Origin: Tamlana flava
GTDB lineage: Bacteria; Bacteroidota; Bacteroidia; Flavobacteriales; Flavobacteriaceae
Direction of reading: 5' to 3'
NCBI RefSeq assembly: GCF_041287255.1
Contig: NZ_JBGGTX010000004.1
Location: 496,001-560,000, forward strand
Length of the DNA stretch: 64,000 nt
Of this stretch, positions 50,643 to 60,500 are shown piece after piece. Under the pieces are notes generated by a model. That model saw only the letters and a program-made list of their open reading frames with translations, made no database searches and was not told where the DNA came from. Made by a program: the position numbers and the translations under genes. How positions within the stretch are numbered: position 1 is the stretch's first letter; each line of letters starts with the position of its first letter.

Positions 50643-52412
50643 ATGAAAAACTTATATACATTAATGATTTGTTTAGCTTTTGTATTGAAAGCAGAAGCTC
50701 AGCTACCTCCGGTATTTCAATCCATGGATACCGCATTAGTGAGAAGTACAAGTCTAACAACAAAATACATAACGCCATCTCGAATTGTCTGGAAAACGGA
50801 TGAATCAGGAGAGTTTATAAAGAATTCAGAATATGTATTAAAACCTGGGTCAGGCCAAGCTGATTTGAGGAGGGATGATTTTTTAATGATTAGAAATGAT
50901 AGTATTTCTAACCATGGTATTATACTGGACTTTGGAAGAGAAATTCAAGGTGGAATAGAAATAGTTGCTCCACGAGGGAATATGAATCCAGCCGGTACAT
51001 TACGTATTAGGTTTGGAGAGTCTGTGGCCGAAGTAATGAGTGATGTTGGTGAAAAAGGAGCAACAAATGACCATGCCATTAGAGATTTTGAAATTTTAGT
51101 TCCTAAGTTAGGTAGGATTAATGTTGGAGAATCAGGTTTCCGATTTGTTCGTATTGACTTAGTTAATCCAAATTCACGAGTTTTTATTAAAGAAATAAGT
51201 GCTGTATTTAGGTATAGAGATATTCCTTATAAAGGTTCTTTTAAATGTAATGACCAAAGGCTCAATGATATTTGGATGACAGGTGCATATACAGTTCATT
51301 TAAACATGCAGGATTATTTGTGGGATGGTATTAAAAGAGATCGATTAATTTGGGTTGGAGACATGCATCCAGAAGTTATGACTATTAATTCTGTGTTTGG
51401 ATATAATGAAGTCGTGCCTGAAACATTAGATTTTGTTAAAAAGCAAACGCCATTACCAAATTATATGAATGGCATAGGGTCATATTCCATTTGGTGGATT
51501 CTTATTCAAAGGGACTGGTATTATTATCAGGGAGATTTAGAATACCTTAAAAAACAAAAGGAATATTTAACAGGATTATTAAATCAGCTATCGGATAAAA
51601 TAAAAGAGGATGGTAGTGAAAGTTTAGATGGAGAACGCTTTTTAGACTGGCCATCAAGTGAAAATAAAGATGCCATTCATGCTGGACTTCATTCGCTTAT
51701 GTTATTAGGGTTTGAAGCAGGTAAAGAGCTAAGTGAAATTCTAGGAGATAAGGCGACAGTAAAATTATGTGAGGCTTCAGTTAAAAAATTGAAAAAACAC
51801 ACCCCATCAATGGCAGGGTCAAAACAGGCAGCAGCTTTATTAGCTATGGCCAATTTGGTTTCTCCGGAAGTTTCAAATAAAAGCATGTTAGCCCAAAACG
51901 GTGTAAAGAATATGTCAACTTTTTATGGGTATTATATGCTTATAGCAAGAGCTATGGCAGGCGACTATCAAGGAGCAATAGATAATATTCGTGAATATTG
52001 GGGAGCTATGTTAGATTTAGGCGCGACCACCTTTTGGGAAGATTTTAATATAGATTGGAAAGAAAATGCAGCACGTATTGATGAGATTGTTCCAGAGAAT
52101 AAAGTTGATGTTCATGGTGAATATGGAGACTATTGTTACGTAGGGTACAGACATAGCCTATGTCACGGTTGGGCATCAGGACCTACCGCATGGTTAAGTC
52201 GCTATGTTTTGGGGGTTCATGTTGTTGATCCGGGATGTAAGAAGATAGTTATTGAACCACATTTAAGTGATTTAAATTGGGTGGAAGGAACCTTCCCAAC
52301 CCCTTATGGATTGTTAGAGTTAAGACATGAAAAATTACCGAATGGATCTGTGAAAACAACTTATAAAAAACCTCAGGAGATAGAAGTTGAATTAGTTAAT
52401 TCAAACGAATAG
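50643..52412 (+). CDS. Alpha-L-rhamnosidase-like protein (GH78 type)
   Basis: 589 residues with a signal peptide ending AEAQ (about residue 20). Beta-sandwich part with FRIRFGESVAEV-like segment (TLRIRFGESVAEVMSD), then the (alpha/alpha)6 barrel: YLWDGIKRDRLIWVGDMHPEV carries the Asp/Arg/Asp pattern characteristic of GH78 (family DG-KRDR--W-GD-). A C-terminal beta domain (HVVDPGCKKIVIEPHLSDLN) follows. Releases L-rhamnose from glycans. It is shorter than many GH78 (about 700-1000) and may have a trimmed N-terminal domain. The GH43 gene follows after 6 bp. Confidence 0.85.
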   Translation: MKNLYTLMICLAFVLKAEAQLPPVFQSMDTALVRSTSLTTKYITPSRIVWKTDESGEFIKNSEYVLKPGSGQADLRRDDFLMIRNDSISNHGIILDFGREIQGGIEIVAPRGNMNPAGTLRIRFGESVAEVMSDVGEKGATNDHAIRDFEILVPKLGRINVGESGFRFVRIDLVNPNSRVFIKEISAVFRYRDIPYKGSFKCNDQRLNDIWMTGAYTVHLNMQDYLWDGIKRDRLIWVGDMHPEVMTINSVFGYNEVVPETLDFVKKQTPLPNYMNGIGSYSIWWILIQRDWYYYQGDLEYLKKQKEYLTGLLNQLSDKIKEDGSESLDGERFLDWPSSENKDAIHAGLHSLMLLGFEAGKELSEILGDKATVKLCEASVKKLKKHTPSMAGSKQAAALLAMANLVSPEVSNKSMLAQNGVKNMSTFYGYYMLIARAMAGDYQGAIDNIREYWGAMLDLGATTFWEDFNIDWKENAARIDEIVPENKVDVHGEYGDYCYVGYRHSLCHGWASGPTAWLSRYVLGVHVVDPGCKKIVIEPHLSDLNWVEGTFPTPYGLLELRHEKLPNGSVKTTYKKPQEIEVELVNSNE

Positions 52413-52418
52413 ATCTTT

Positions 52419-53744
52419 ATGGCTTACTCAAAATATTATATAGCTCTTGTTTTTTGTTTCTTGTTTTCTAAAACTATTGAAGCACAAAATCCTATAATAC
52501 CATCAGGAGTATATTTTGCTGATCCTTCGGCTAAAGTTTGGAACGATGGCAAGTTATATGTTTATGGCTCAAAAGATGAGAGCACAGAGTATTACTGCTC
52601 TAATAGCTATGATATTTTAAGTACATCAGATTTAGTTAATTGGGAGGTAAGTTCAAATTCATTTTCTTCAAAAGGAGAAAGTGATCAGGTAGCTTATAAT
52701 GATGCTTATTTATATGCGCCAGATTGCCAGTATAACAATGGGAGGTATTATTTATACTATTGTCTATCTGATAAGAATTCTGCTGAGGGTGTAGCCACTA
52801 GTGAAAAGCCCCAAGGCCCATTTACCAATGGAGTTAAATTAGATGTTGGAGGTATTGAAGAAATAGATCCATCAGTTTTTATTGATGATGATGGCCAAGC
52901 GTATTACGTATGGGGGCAATTTAATGCTAAGATAGCTAAGTTAAAGCCTAATATGGTAGAAGTTGATACATCATCAATTGTTTCAAATATACTTACCGAA
53001 AACGAGCATTACTTCCATGAGGGAGCTTTTATGATCAAAAGAAATGGTCTTTATTACTTGGTTTATACAGATATAAGTCGAGCTAATAGGCCAACTTGTA
53101 TTGGCTATGCTACCAGTAAAAACCCAACAGGACCATATAAATATCAGGGAGTAATAATTGATAACGATAATTCAGACCCGTCGAACTGGAATAACCATGG
53201 ATCAATAGTCGAGTTTAATAGTAACTGGTTTGTTTTTTATCACAGATCAACACACAATAGCAGTACAATGCGAAAAGCTTGTATAGAGCCGATTTTCTTT
53301 AATGAAGATGGAACTATTGATGAAGTAGAAATGACGACCCAAGGGGCAGGTTCACCCTTGAATGCCTTTCTTAAAACTGAAGCGGAAAGAGCTTGTCTGT
53401 TGAATGGAAATGTTAGGATTGTACTGTTTGAACAAGCGAATGAAATGTTAACAGCTATTAATCCTTCAGATAATGTGGCTTATAAATATTTTGATTTTAA
53501 AGGAGGAGCGAGTTCTATTGATATGAGAATAAAACCTGTTAATGGAGGAACTATTGTTATAAAACAAGATCAGCCTTGGGGACCAACCTTAGGAAGTTAT
53601 TCAATAAAAAATGATGAGAACTCCGAATGGACAGCAATAAACTTTCCAATAAAACCAATAAAAGGAGAACATGCTGTTTTTATAAGCTTTAGAGGAGAAG
53701 GTAAAGATCTTTTGGATTTGGATTGGTTTAAGTTTAATGAATAA
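52419..53744 (+). CDS. Glycoside hydrolase family 43 with C-terminal CBM6-like domain
   Basis: 441 residues, signal peptide ending IEAQ (about residue 23). Five-bladed propeller GH43 residues: base Asp35 in YFADPSAKVW, second Asp near 149 in EEIDPSVFIDD, acid Glu near 200 in YFHEGAFM. The C-terminal 120 residues (FKGGASSIDMRIKPVNGGTI, FISFRGEGKDLLDLDWFKF) form a CBM6-like carbohydrate-binding module. GH43 includes alpha-L-arabinofuranosidase, beta-xylosidase and exo-galactanase; the activity here is not fixed by sequence. Six bp from the upstream rhamnosidase gene. Confidence 0.88.
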   Translation: MAYSKYYIALVFCFLFSKTIEAQNPIIPSGVYFADPSAKVWNDGKLYVYGSKDESTEYYCSNSYDILSTSDLVNWEVSSNSFSSKGESDQVAYNDAYLYAPDCQYNNGRYYLYYCLSDKNSAEGVATSEKPQGPFTNGVKLDVGGIEEIDPSVFIDDDGQAYYVWGQFNAKIAKLKPNMVEVDTSSIVSNILTENEHYFHEGAFMIKRNGLYYLVYTDISRANRPTCIGYATSKNPTGPYKYQGVIIDNDNSDPSNWNNHGSIVEFNSNWFVFYHRSTHNSSTMRKACIEPIFFNEDGTIDEVEMTTQGAGSPLNAFLKTEAERACLLNGNVRIVLFEQANEMLTAINPSDNVAYKYFDFKGGASSIDMRIKPVNGGTIVIKQDQPWGPTLGSYSIKNDENSEWTAINFPIKPIKGEHAVFISFRGEGKDLLDLDWFKFNE

Positions 53745-53762
53745 TCTCAAGAACTAATTATT

Positions 53763-54632
53763 ATGAAATATTTTTTACTGGTTGCTATGTTTTTTTCTGT
53801 TACGCTTGGTAATTCGCAAGAGATTATGCGGTTGTATGAAGGAAAAGCTCCGGGTTCTGAAAATTGGGATTATCAGGAAATTGAATTTTATAATTCAGGA
53901 ACAAATACAAGAATGCTAAGGAATGTGGTAGATCCAACATTAGAAGTGTATGTTCCGGATGAATTAATTTCTAATGGAACAGCTGTAATAATTTGTCCCG
54001 GAGGAGGGAATGTATGGTTGTCTTATGAAAGTGAGGGAACTGCAGTTGCAGAGTGGTTAGTTAAAAAAGGTTTTACGGCATTTGTTTTAAAATACAGACT
54101 TAATAAAACACCAATTGATAAATCTGAATTTAATGAGTTCTGGAACAACTTTGGGAGGTCATTGAAAAAAGAAAAGGGTAAAAAAGGGATACCTGAAAAA
54201 CCAGTTTTTTATGGTGGGGATGATGGTATTAAAGCTGTTCAGTACGTTCGAGAAAACTGTAAAAGCTTCGGTGTTGACCCCAATAAAATTGGAATGATTG
54301 GTTTTTCCGCAGGAGCAGGTGTGACCATGCATACAATCCTTAATGTTTCACCTGAAGATCAATTGAATTTTGCAGGATTAATTTATGGAGGATGGTTAAA
54401 TGATACCGAAGTGCCAGCAAGTGCGCCTCCTGTGTTTATTTTATGTGCTGCTGACGATTTTATTGCTGTTAACAGCCCAGATGTATTTAAGGCTTGGAGA
54501 CAAGCGGGTAAATCTGCAGAGCTACACGTGTATTCCAGAGGTGGTCATGGTTTTGGAATGGATAAAAAGAACCTACCAGTAGATGGTTGGATAAATAGAT
54601 TTTATGAATGGATTGAAGTCGTGTCATTTTAA
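53763..54632 (+). CDS. Exported alpha/beta hydrolase (acetyl-xylan-esterase-like)
   Basis: 289 residues with a signal peptide (about 1-19). N-terminal part EGKAPGSENWDYQEIEFYN. Oxyanion-like VIICPGGGNVWLSYESEG, nucleophile elbow IGFSAGAGV (Ser near 182), Asp in CAADDFIAV near 240 and His in SRGGHGFGM near 266. The full triad fits the BD-FAE/acetyl esterase group. Probably deacetylates the target glycan. It lies 18 bp after the GH43 gene in the PUL. Confidence 0.82.
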   Translation: MKYFLLVAMFFSVTLGNSQEIMRLYEGKAPGSENWDYQEIEFYNSGTNTRMLRNVVDPTLEVYVPDELISNGTAVIICPGGGNVWLSYESEGTAVAEWLVKKGFTAFVLKYRLNKTPIDKSEFNEFWNNFGRSLKKEKGKKGIPEKPVFYGGDDGIKAVQYVRENCKSFGVDPNKIGMIGFSAGAGVTMHTILNVSPEDQLNFAGLIYGGWLNDTEVPASAPPVFILCAADDFIAVNSPDVFKAWRQAGKSAELHVYSRGGHGFGMDKKNLPVDGWINRFYEWIEVVSF

Positions 54633-54669
54633 TAAAAATTAAATTATTAAATATTTTAAAAGATAATGG

Positions 54670-56847
54670 ATGAAGATTTTAAAAAACATATTTTTTTTTA
54701 TTGGTTTTACCATTTTAATTACTAATTCTTGTAAGGAGACAAAAAGTGAACTAGCAAAAGATGTTTTGCCAATTGACCGTGAACAATTAGTTACCAGACA
54801 TAACATTAGGTGGGCTTGGGAAGAACGTGGGCAGATACCAATGGGAAATGGAGAATTTTGTGTTGGAATTGATGGCACAGGTCTTCAGACTTTTGGTGGT
54901 AACACAATGTCCCATTGGGGATGGCATTCCTTTCCGTTACCCGAAGGTATAACTGAAGATCAAATTCCTGAAACTGGTTCTTTCTTTCAATCTAAAAAGG
55001 GAGAACGTTATATCGGACCCGATATGCTCCCAGAAGATAAAAAAGATTTGGGTAATTGGATGTTCGATAATCCTCATATAATGAATTTAGGTCGTTTACG
55101 CTTTGTAAGATATGATGGAAAGGAATTAACTGTTGAAGACATAACAAGTAACAGCAAGAGAACTCTTGACTTATGGACAGGAACTCATATAACACAATTT
55201 GTCGTAAGTGGTAAATGGATAAATGATGACATATGGGTAAATCCAGCGGAAATGGAAGGAAGTGGTCAGCAAGTTATTGTTACCACCTACGTACATCCTG
55301 AAAATGACCAGGTGTCTGTGAGAATTGAATCTGATCTGATAGCTAAAGGAGTTATTAAAGTAGCCTTGGATTTTCCATATCCCACTTTGAATAATCGAGA
55401 AGATTGGGTTGGAGACTTCAAGAAGACCGAAAATAACAATACTCTTCTTGACAAGATCAGCAATACCCGCCAAGATTTCAAGAGAGAGGTTGACGACTTT
55501 ACTTATCATGTATCTTTAAATTATTCGGAAGGTGCGGAATTTAAGGCATCAAAATTTGATGACAGCCCGGTTTACTATTTAGAAGGAAACGGGCTTTCTG
55601 AATTAGAATTTAGTACTACTTATTCTCTTGATCCCGTTTCAATTACGATACCTGATTTTAATTCAACAAAGCTAGCAAGTAGCCAATATTGGAAAGACTT
55701 CTGGACAACTGGTGGAGCTATAGATTTATCTGAGAGTACTGATTCTAGATGGTACGAATTAGAACGACGTATAGTACTTTCTCAATGGCTTACTGCGGTT
55801 CAAGCCGCCGGAAGTTGGCCTGCGTCCGAAAGTGGCCTTATGAATATTGATCCTTGGAGAGGACAATTTCATTTTGAGATAATCTTTTTTCATCAGGCAC
55901 ATTTTGGCTTGTGGGATCGCTGGGAATTAACAGACGAAGCTATTAGTTCCTATCAGAAGTTCATTCCTACAGCACGTGCTCGAGCAAAACAATTTGGTTT
56001 TAAAGGGCTTGAATGGCCAAAGTCAGCAACCCCATCAGGTAGAAGTGCACCTTGGGAAGGCAATCAGGCACTCCTATGGAAACAACCTCAACCAATACAT
56101 TTTGCGGAAATCGAGTATAAGACAAATCCTACTAGCGAAACGCTAGAAAAGTGGGCTGAGGTTGTTGAGGGAACTGCCGAATATATGGTTGATTTCTTAA
56201 CTCTCGACCCAGAGACTGGAATTTATCATATTCAGCTTAATATGGGGCGAGGAGAATGGGGGGACACAATCGACAATCCTCAAGTATTGGCCTTTTGGCA
56301 TTGGGGAATTAATCATGCTCAGGTTTGGAGAGAGCGAATGGGGTTGAAACGTAATCCATCTTGGGATAAAGTTCTTACTAAGCTTGTTACCTTCCCAATT
56401 AAGAACGGAATTTATGTTGATAATGAGGGTGAACCAATGGATTTGACAGAGATTCTGGGATTAATGCCTCCCTCAAAGGCAGTTACCTTGGAAACCGCAA
56501 TACGGACACAAGCGAGTATTTTCGAATCCAAGATTGATGAACTGTATAGAGTTTCGTGGAATCGTAAAATGGGATGGAGAAATGGAATGGATGCTGTCGC
56601 TTATGCGAAAATGCATCAACCAGAAAAGGCTCTTCACGAATTAATTGGAGGACTAGGAACAGCATACGGAATAAATGGTGTCAATCGCGGATTAGGAGGT
56701 ATATATTTTCCTACCAATGGAGCTTTACTTTATGCGGTGGCCGTTATGGCAGCAGGCTGGGAAGGAGCTCCAGATAGAAATGCACCTGGTTTTCCTGATG
56801 ACGGCTCATGGGTTGTTAGAAGTGAGGGCCTTATAAAAGCTCCATAG
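54670..56847 (+). CDS. (alpha/alpha)6-barrel glycoside hydrolase-like lipoprotein, family unassigned (paralogue A)
   Basis: 725 residues, lipoprotein leader ending ITNSC (Cys21) followed by KETKSE. The N-terminal half is beta-rich (LVTRHNIRWAWEERGQIPMG, GTGLQTFGGNTMSHWGWHSF). The C-terminal half, from about residue 345 (STDSRWYELERRIVLSQWLT), has the helical rhythm of six-hairpin glycosidases; WRGQFHFEIIFFHQAHFGLW begins near 396. It ends AGWEGAPDRNAPGFPDDGSW. The layout resembles GH65/GH95-like families, but I cannot place it in one. A paralogue (714 residues) follows 4.5 kb downstream in the same PUL. Confidence 0.75.
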   Translation: MKILKNIFFFIGFTILITNSCKETKSELAKDVLPIDREQLVTRHNIRWAWEERGQIPMGNGEFCVGIDGTGLQTFGGNTMSHWGWHSFPLPEGITEDQIPETGSFFQSKKGERYIGPDMLPEDKKDLGNWMFDNPHIMNLGRLRFVRYDGKELTVEDITSNSKRTLDLWTGTHITQFVVSGKWINDDIWVNPAEMEGSGQQVIVTTYVHPENDQVSVRIESDLIAKGVIKVALDFPYPTLNNREDWVGDFKKTENNNTLLDKISNTRQDFKREVDDFTYHVSLNYSEGAEFKASKFDDSPVYYLEGNGLSELEFSTTYSLDPVSITIPDFNSTKLASSQYWKDFWTTGGAIDLSESTDSRWYELERRIVLSQWLTAVQAAGSWPASESGLMNIDPWRGQFHFEIIFFHQAHFGLWDRWELTDEAISSYQKFIPTARARAKQFGFKGLEWPKSATPSGRSAPWEGNQALLWKQPQPIHFAEIEYKTNPTSETLEKWAEVVEGTAEYMVDFLTLDPETGIYHIQLNMGRGEWGDTIDNPQVLAFWHWGINHAQVWRERMGLKRNPSWDKVLTKLVTFPIKNGIYVDNEGEPMDLTEILGLMPPSKAVTLETAIRTQASIFESKIDELYRVSWNRKMGWRNGMDAVAYAKMHQPEKALHELIGGLGTAYGINGVNRGLGGIYFPTNGALLYAVAVMAAGWEGAPDRNAPGFPDDGSWVVRSEGLIKAP

Positions 56848-56848
56848 T

Positions 56849-57556
56849 ATGATTAGAATATTGAAATATTATATAAAAGATATGCCTAGAATGAAAAGTG
56901 CACTGTATTATTTTACAAATCTCTCTTTAGTATTGATGCTTATCTCTTGTTTAGGAATTAGTCATGATAATGAAGAAGTAGTTTGGTTTATATCTGATTT
57001 GCTTCAATCTAAAGAGGGAGTTTTGGTGCACGGAAACCCAAAAATAATAGAATCTCCTTATGGTAATGCCGTTCAGTTTGATGGTATTGATGATGCACTA
57101 TTTTTGGATGAAATGCCATTAAAAGGGCTTTCAGAATTTACTATTGAAATGATTATTCGTTTTGATAAAGGCGGTAACGAAGAACAGCGTTATTTTCATG
57201 CCGGCACAGTAAAAAAAGATCGCTCTTTGATAGAAATGCGTTCTAGTAATGATTCTTGGTATTTGGATGGTATGTTTGAATCTAATGATAAGTGGGTGGT
57301 TTTAATGTCTCCAGATTTTTCTCATCCTCTAGATGAATGGCATCATATTGCATTTACTGTAAAAAATGGTAAACAGGCCACCTTCGTTAATGGAAATAAG
57401 GAACTCGAAGGCCACGTTGAGTATGCCCCAATTACAGAAGGAAAAACTTCTATAGGGGTACGTCAAAATAAGGTATCTTGGTTTAAAGGTGCAATTTACA
57501 GCATCAAAATAACAAACAAGGTTTTAAATCCTGAAGATTTTAAAACAATTAAATAG
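56849..57556 (+). CDS. LamG/concanavalin-A-like lipoprotein, 235 aa
   Basis: 235 residues. The start at 56849 gives a long N-terminus; ATG 56891 (Met15) would give a compact lipoprotein signal ending LISC (Cys34). A LamG-like jelly roll follows: AVQFDGIDDALFLDEMPLKG, FTIEMIIRFDKG, DEWHHIAFTVKNGKQATFVN and KTSIGVRQNKVSWFKGAIYS. The DEWHHIAFT motif and the segment after it are typical of LamG domains. No catalytic residues. Sits 33 bp before the GH2 gene, which has a LamG inserted in it. Confidence 0.78.
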   Translation: MIRILKYYIKDMPRMKSALYYFTNLSLVLMLISCLGISHDNEEVVWFISDLLQSKEGVLVHGNPKIIESPYGNAVQFDGIDDALFLDEMPLKGLSEFTIEMIIRFDKGGNEEQRYFHAGTVKKDRSLIEMRSSNDSWYLDGMFESNDKWVVLMSPDFSHPLDEWHHIAFTVKNGKQATFVNGNKELEGHVEYAPITEGKTSIGVRQNKVSWFKGAIYSIKITNKVLNPEDFKTIK

Positions 57557-57589
57557 GAATTAACTAAACTAACTAAAAATAAACTAATC

Positions 57590-60500
57590 ATGAGAAAAAC
57601 AATTTTCCTAATTGTTATTATTTTAAATGTTTATGGGGTGTTGGCTCAAGAACAAGGTTTTATAAATAATTTATCCAGTTATATAGAAAACACCGATATA
57701 TTTGAAAAGGGGCAGGAGGAAGCTAGAGCGTTCCATATTCCAGAAAAGAATATTTTGTTAAATGGAAAATGGAAGTTCTTTTACAGTAATGTTCCTGAGG
57801 GTATACCAAGCGATTTTTTCAAACATGATTTCGCCGATGAGGATTGGGATGAAATAACTGTTCCTTCTAATTGGGAAATGCTTGGTTATGGTGATAGAAT
57901 GTTCAGAAATATCGGTCTCGGTTATGAATTCGTCGAAAAAGAGGAAGACAGAAAGAATGCAAGTGAATTTGCAATTGTACTTCCTGAAGTTCCAGATGAA
58001 TATAATCCAACTGGAGCTTACAGAAAATCATTTAGTTTACCACAAGATTGGAAAGGTCAAGAAGTGTTTTTACATTTAGAGAAAGTAGCTTCAGCATCTT
58101 TCGTCTGGGTAAATGGTCAGGAAGTAGGCTATAATGAAGGAGCGCATGAGCCGTCAGAATATAATATCACATCTTATTTAAAACCAGGTGAAAATACCAT
58201 TGCGATTTTTGTTTTGAAATTTTCAGATGGATACTACCTAGAAGGACAAGATTATTGGAGATTGGCAGGTGTTTTTGATGATGTTTGGGTATATGCAACG
58301 CCTAAAGTAAGACTTTTTGATTGGCAGGTTATCACAGATTTTGATGAAACTTATACAGACTCTAAACTTTCGATTAATCTTGATATTAAAAATTATGATC
58401 AGAAAATAAATAATTATAAGGTTCAGGCTATTCTGCAAAGAAATGGAGAAAAGATTTCGGTTTTAAAAAGCTCAAAATTCAGTTTGAATAAAGGAAAACA
58501 AACAATTAATCTAACTGAATTAATAAAAAAACCTCTTAAATGGACACCAGATACGCCTGTTCTGTATGATTTAAACTTACAGTTATTAAATAGCTCAGGT
58601 GAAGTTGTGGATCAGATTGATACCAGAATGGGATTCCAAAAAACTGAAATTCGAGGAAATGTATTTTATTTCAATGGGCTGCCAATAAAACTTAACGGAA
58701 CAAATACCCATATGCAACATCCTGAGATGGGACATGTAATCGATGAGGCTACAATCAGGAAGGATATGGAAATTTTAAAACAATTTAATTTCAATCTTGT
58801 TCGTATTTCGCACTATATTCCGGTAAATCGATATTTAGAACTAGCTGATGAATATGGTCTGTTCATTGTTGATGAAGTAGGTAATGAGTGTCATGCAACT
58901 CAATTCGTCTCAGATATGCCGGAGTATACAGAAATGTATAAAGATAGAACAAGAAAAGCTGTTCTTAGAGATCGTAATCACCCAAGTATTTTGTTTTGGA
59001 GCGCTGGAAATGAAAGTGGTGAAGGCATGAATATTACAGAAGTGGTGAAAGAAGGGAAGAAGCTAGATCCAACAAGATTATGGATGTATGGAGGAAATGA
59101 TATGGTTCACCCGGCTGAGGATATTATTGGACCTCGTTATCCTTCACCAATGCAGGAAGAAATCAACCTGGGTTTAGACACCACGGATAGTCGTCCTTCA
59201 TTTATGGATGAATATTTATCGGTTACAGGTAATGGAGGAGGAGCATTGGATGAATATTGGAGAGGAATTTATACGCATCCAAGAGTTATGGGAGGTGCTA
59301 TTTGGGATTTCGTAAGTAATGGACTTACAGATAGTGTTCGTATTCTAAAGGACAAATCTCCATATAATACACCTTTGCATGCCATGGGTAATTCAAAACT
59401 AGTAGATAGTGAATCAGGTAAAGTACTTGATTTGAATGGACATGATGAATGGGTAGAAATATACAGAAGTAACAATTTAGAAATTTCTGGAGATCAACTA
59501 TCTATATCTATGAATGTATATCCAAGACCTCTTAATAGTAGTTCTGGGTCATTTTTAACTAAAGGAAGTAACCAATTTGGTTTAGTACAAAATGGTAATG
59601 AATCTTTGGATTTTTACATTTTCACAAAAGCCAAACATGTATTAAGCGCCGATTTACCATCAGATTGGGAGAATAATTGGCATAACATAGCAGCAGTTTA
59701 TGATGGTAAACAAATGAAATTGTTTATTGATAAAGTTGAGGTAGCTGTTAAGTCTGTAAGTGGTAATATTAAAAATTTACCTTTCCCTGTAAATATTGGA
59801 AGAAATGCAGAAATACATACTCAGGATACTAAGGTTTATATATGTGATGCTCAGATTGATAATGTTAGAGTATTAGATAAGGCTGTAAATCCAACTGAAG
59901 AAATTAATGTTTCAGACACTGTTTTATGGTTGGATTTTGAGGAAGAAAGTAATGGAGGTACCTATTACAGTAATGGTATGGCCGCAAGAACCTATGGTAG
60001 TATTTGGCCAGATCGTCAGCCACAACCAGAATTATGGCAAATGAAGAAATCTCCTCAACCTTTATCATTTAGATTATTAAACAACGATAAAGGAATAGTT
60101 GAGGTGTGGAATAGAAGTGATTTTACAAATGCTTCTTTTTGGAAAACAACTTGGACTCTGACTGAGGATGATAAAGTGCTTCAAGAAGGAGTAATAGACC
60201 TGGATTTACAGCCTAGATCTAGACAAACTACAACAATAAATTATACAAAGCCTAACATTGTTCCAGGAAAAGAATATAGATTAAATATTAGTTCTGTTTT
60301 AAGAAAAGATGAGATATGGGCAGTAAAGGGCCATGAGGTTTCATGGGATCAATTTGAATTAAAACACTGGAATGTTTTAAAAACAAAATCTTATGAAGTA
60401 GATTCTCCAATTTCTCTTAAAAATAAGGAAGGAGATTATGTAATCCACGGAGATAATTTTACTTACCTATTGGATAAGACTACAGGAGAATTAAAATCTA

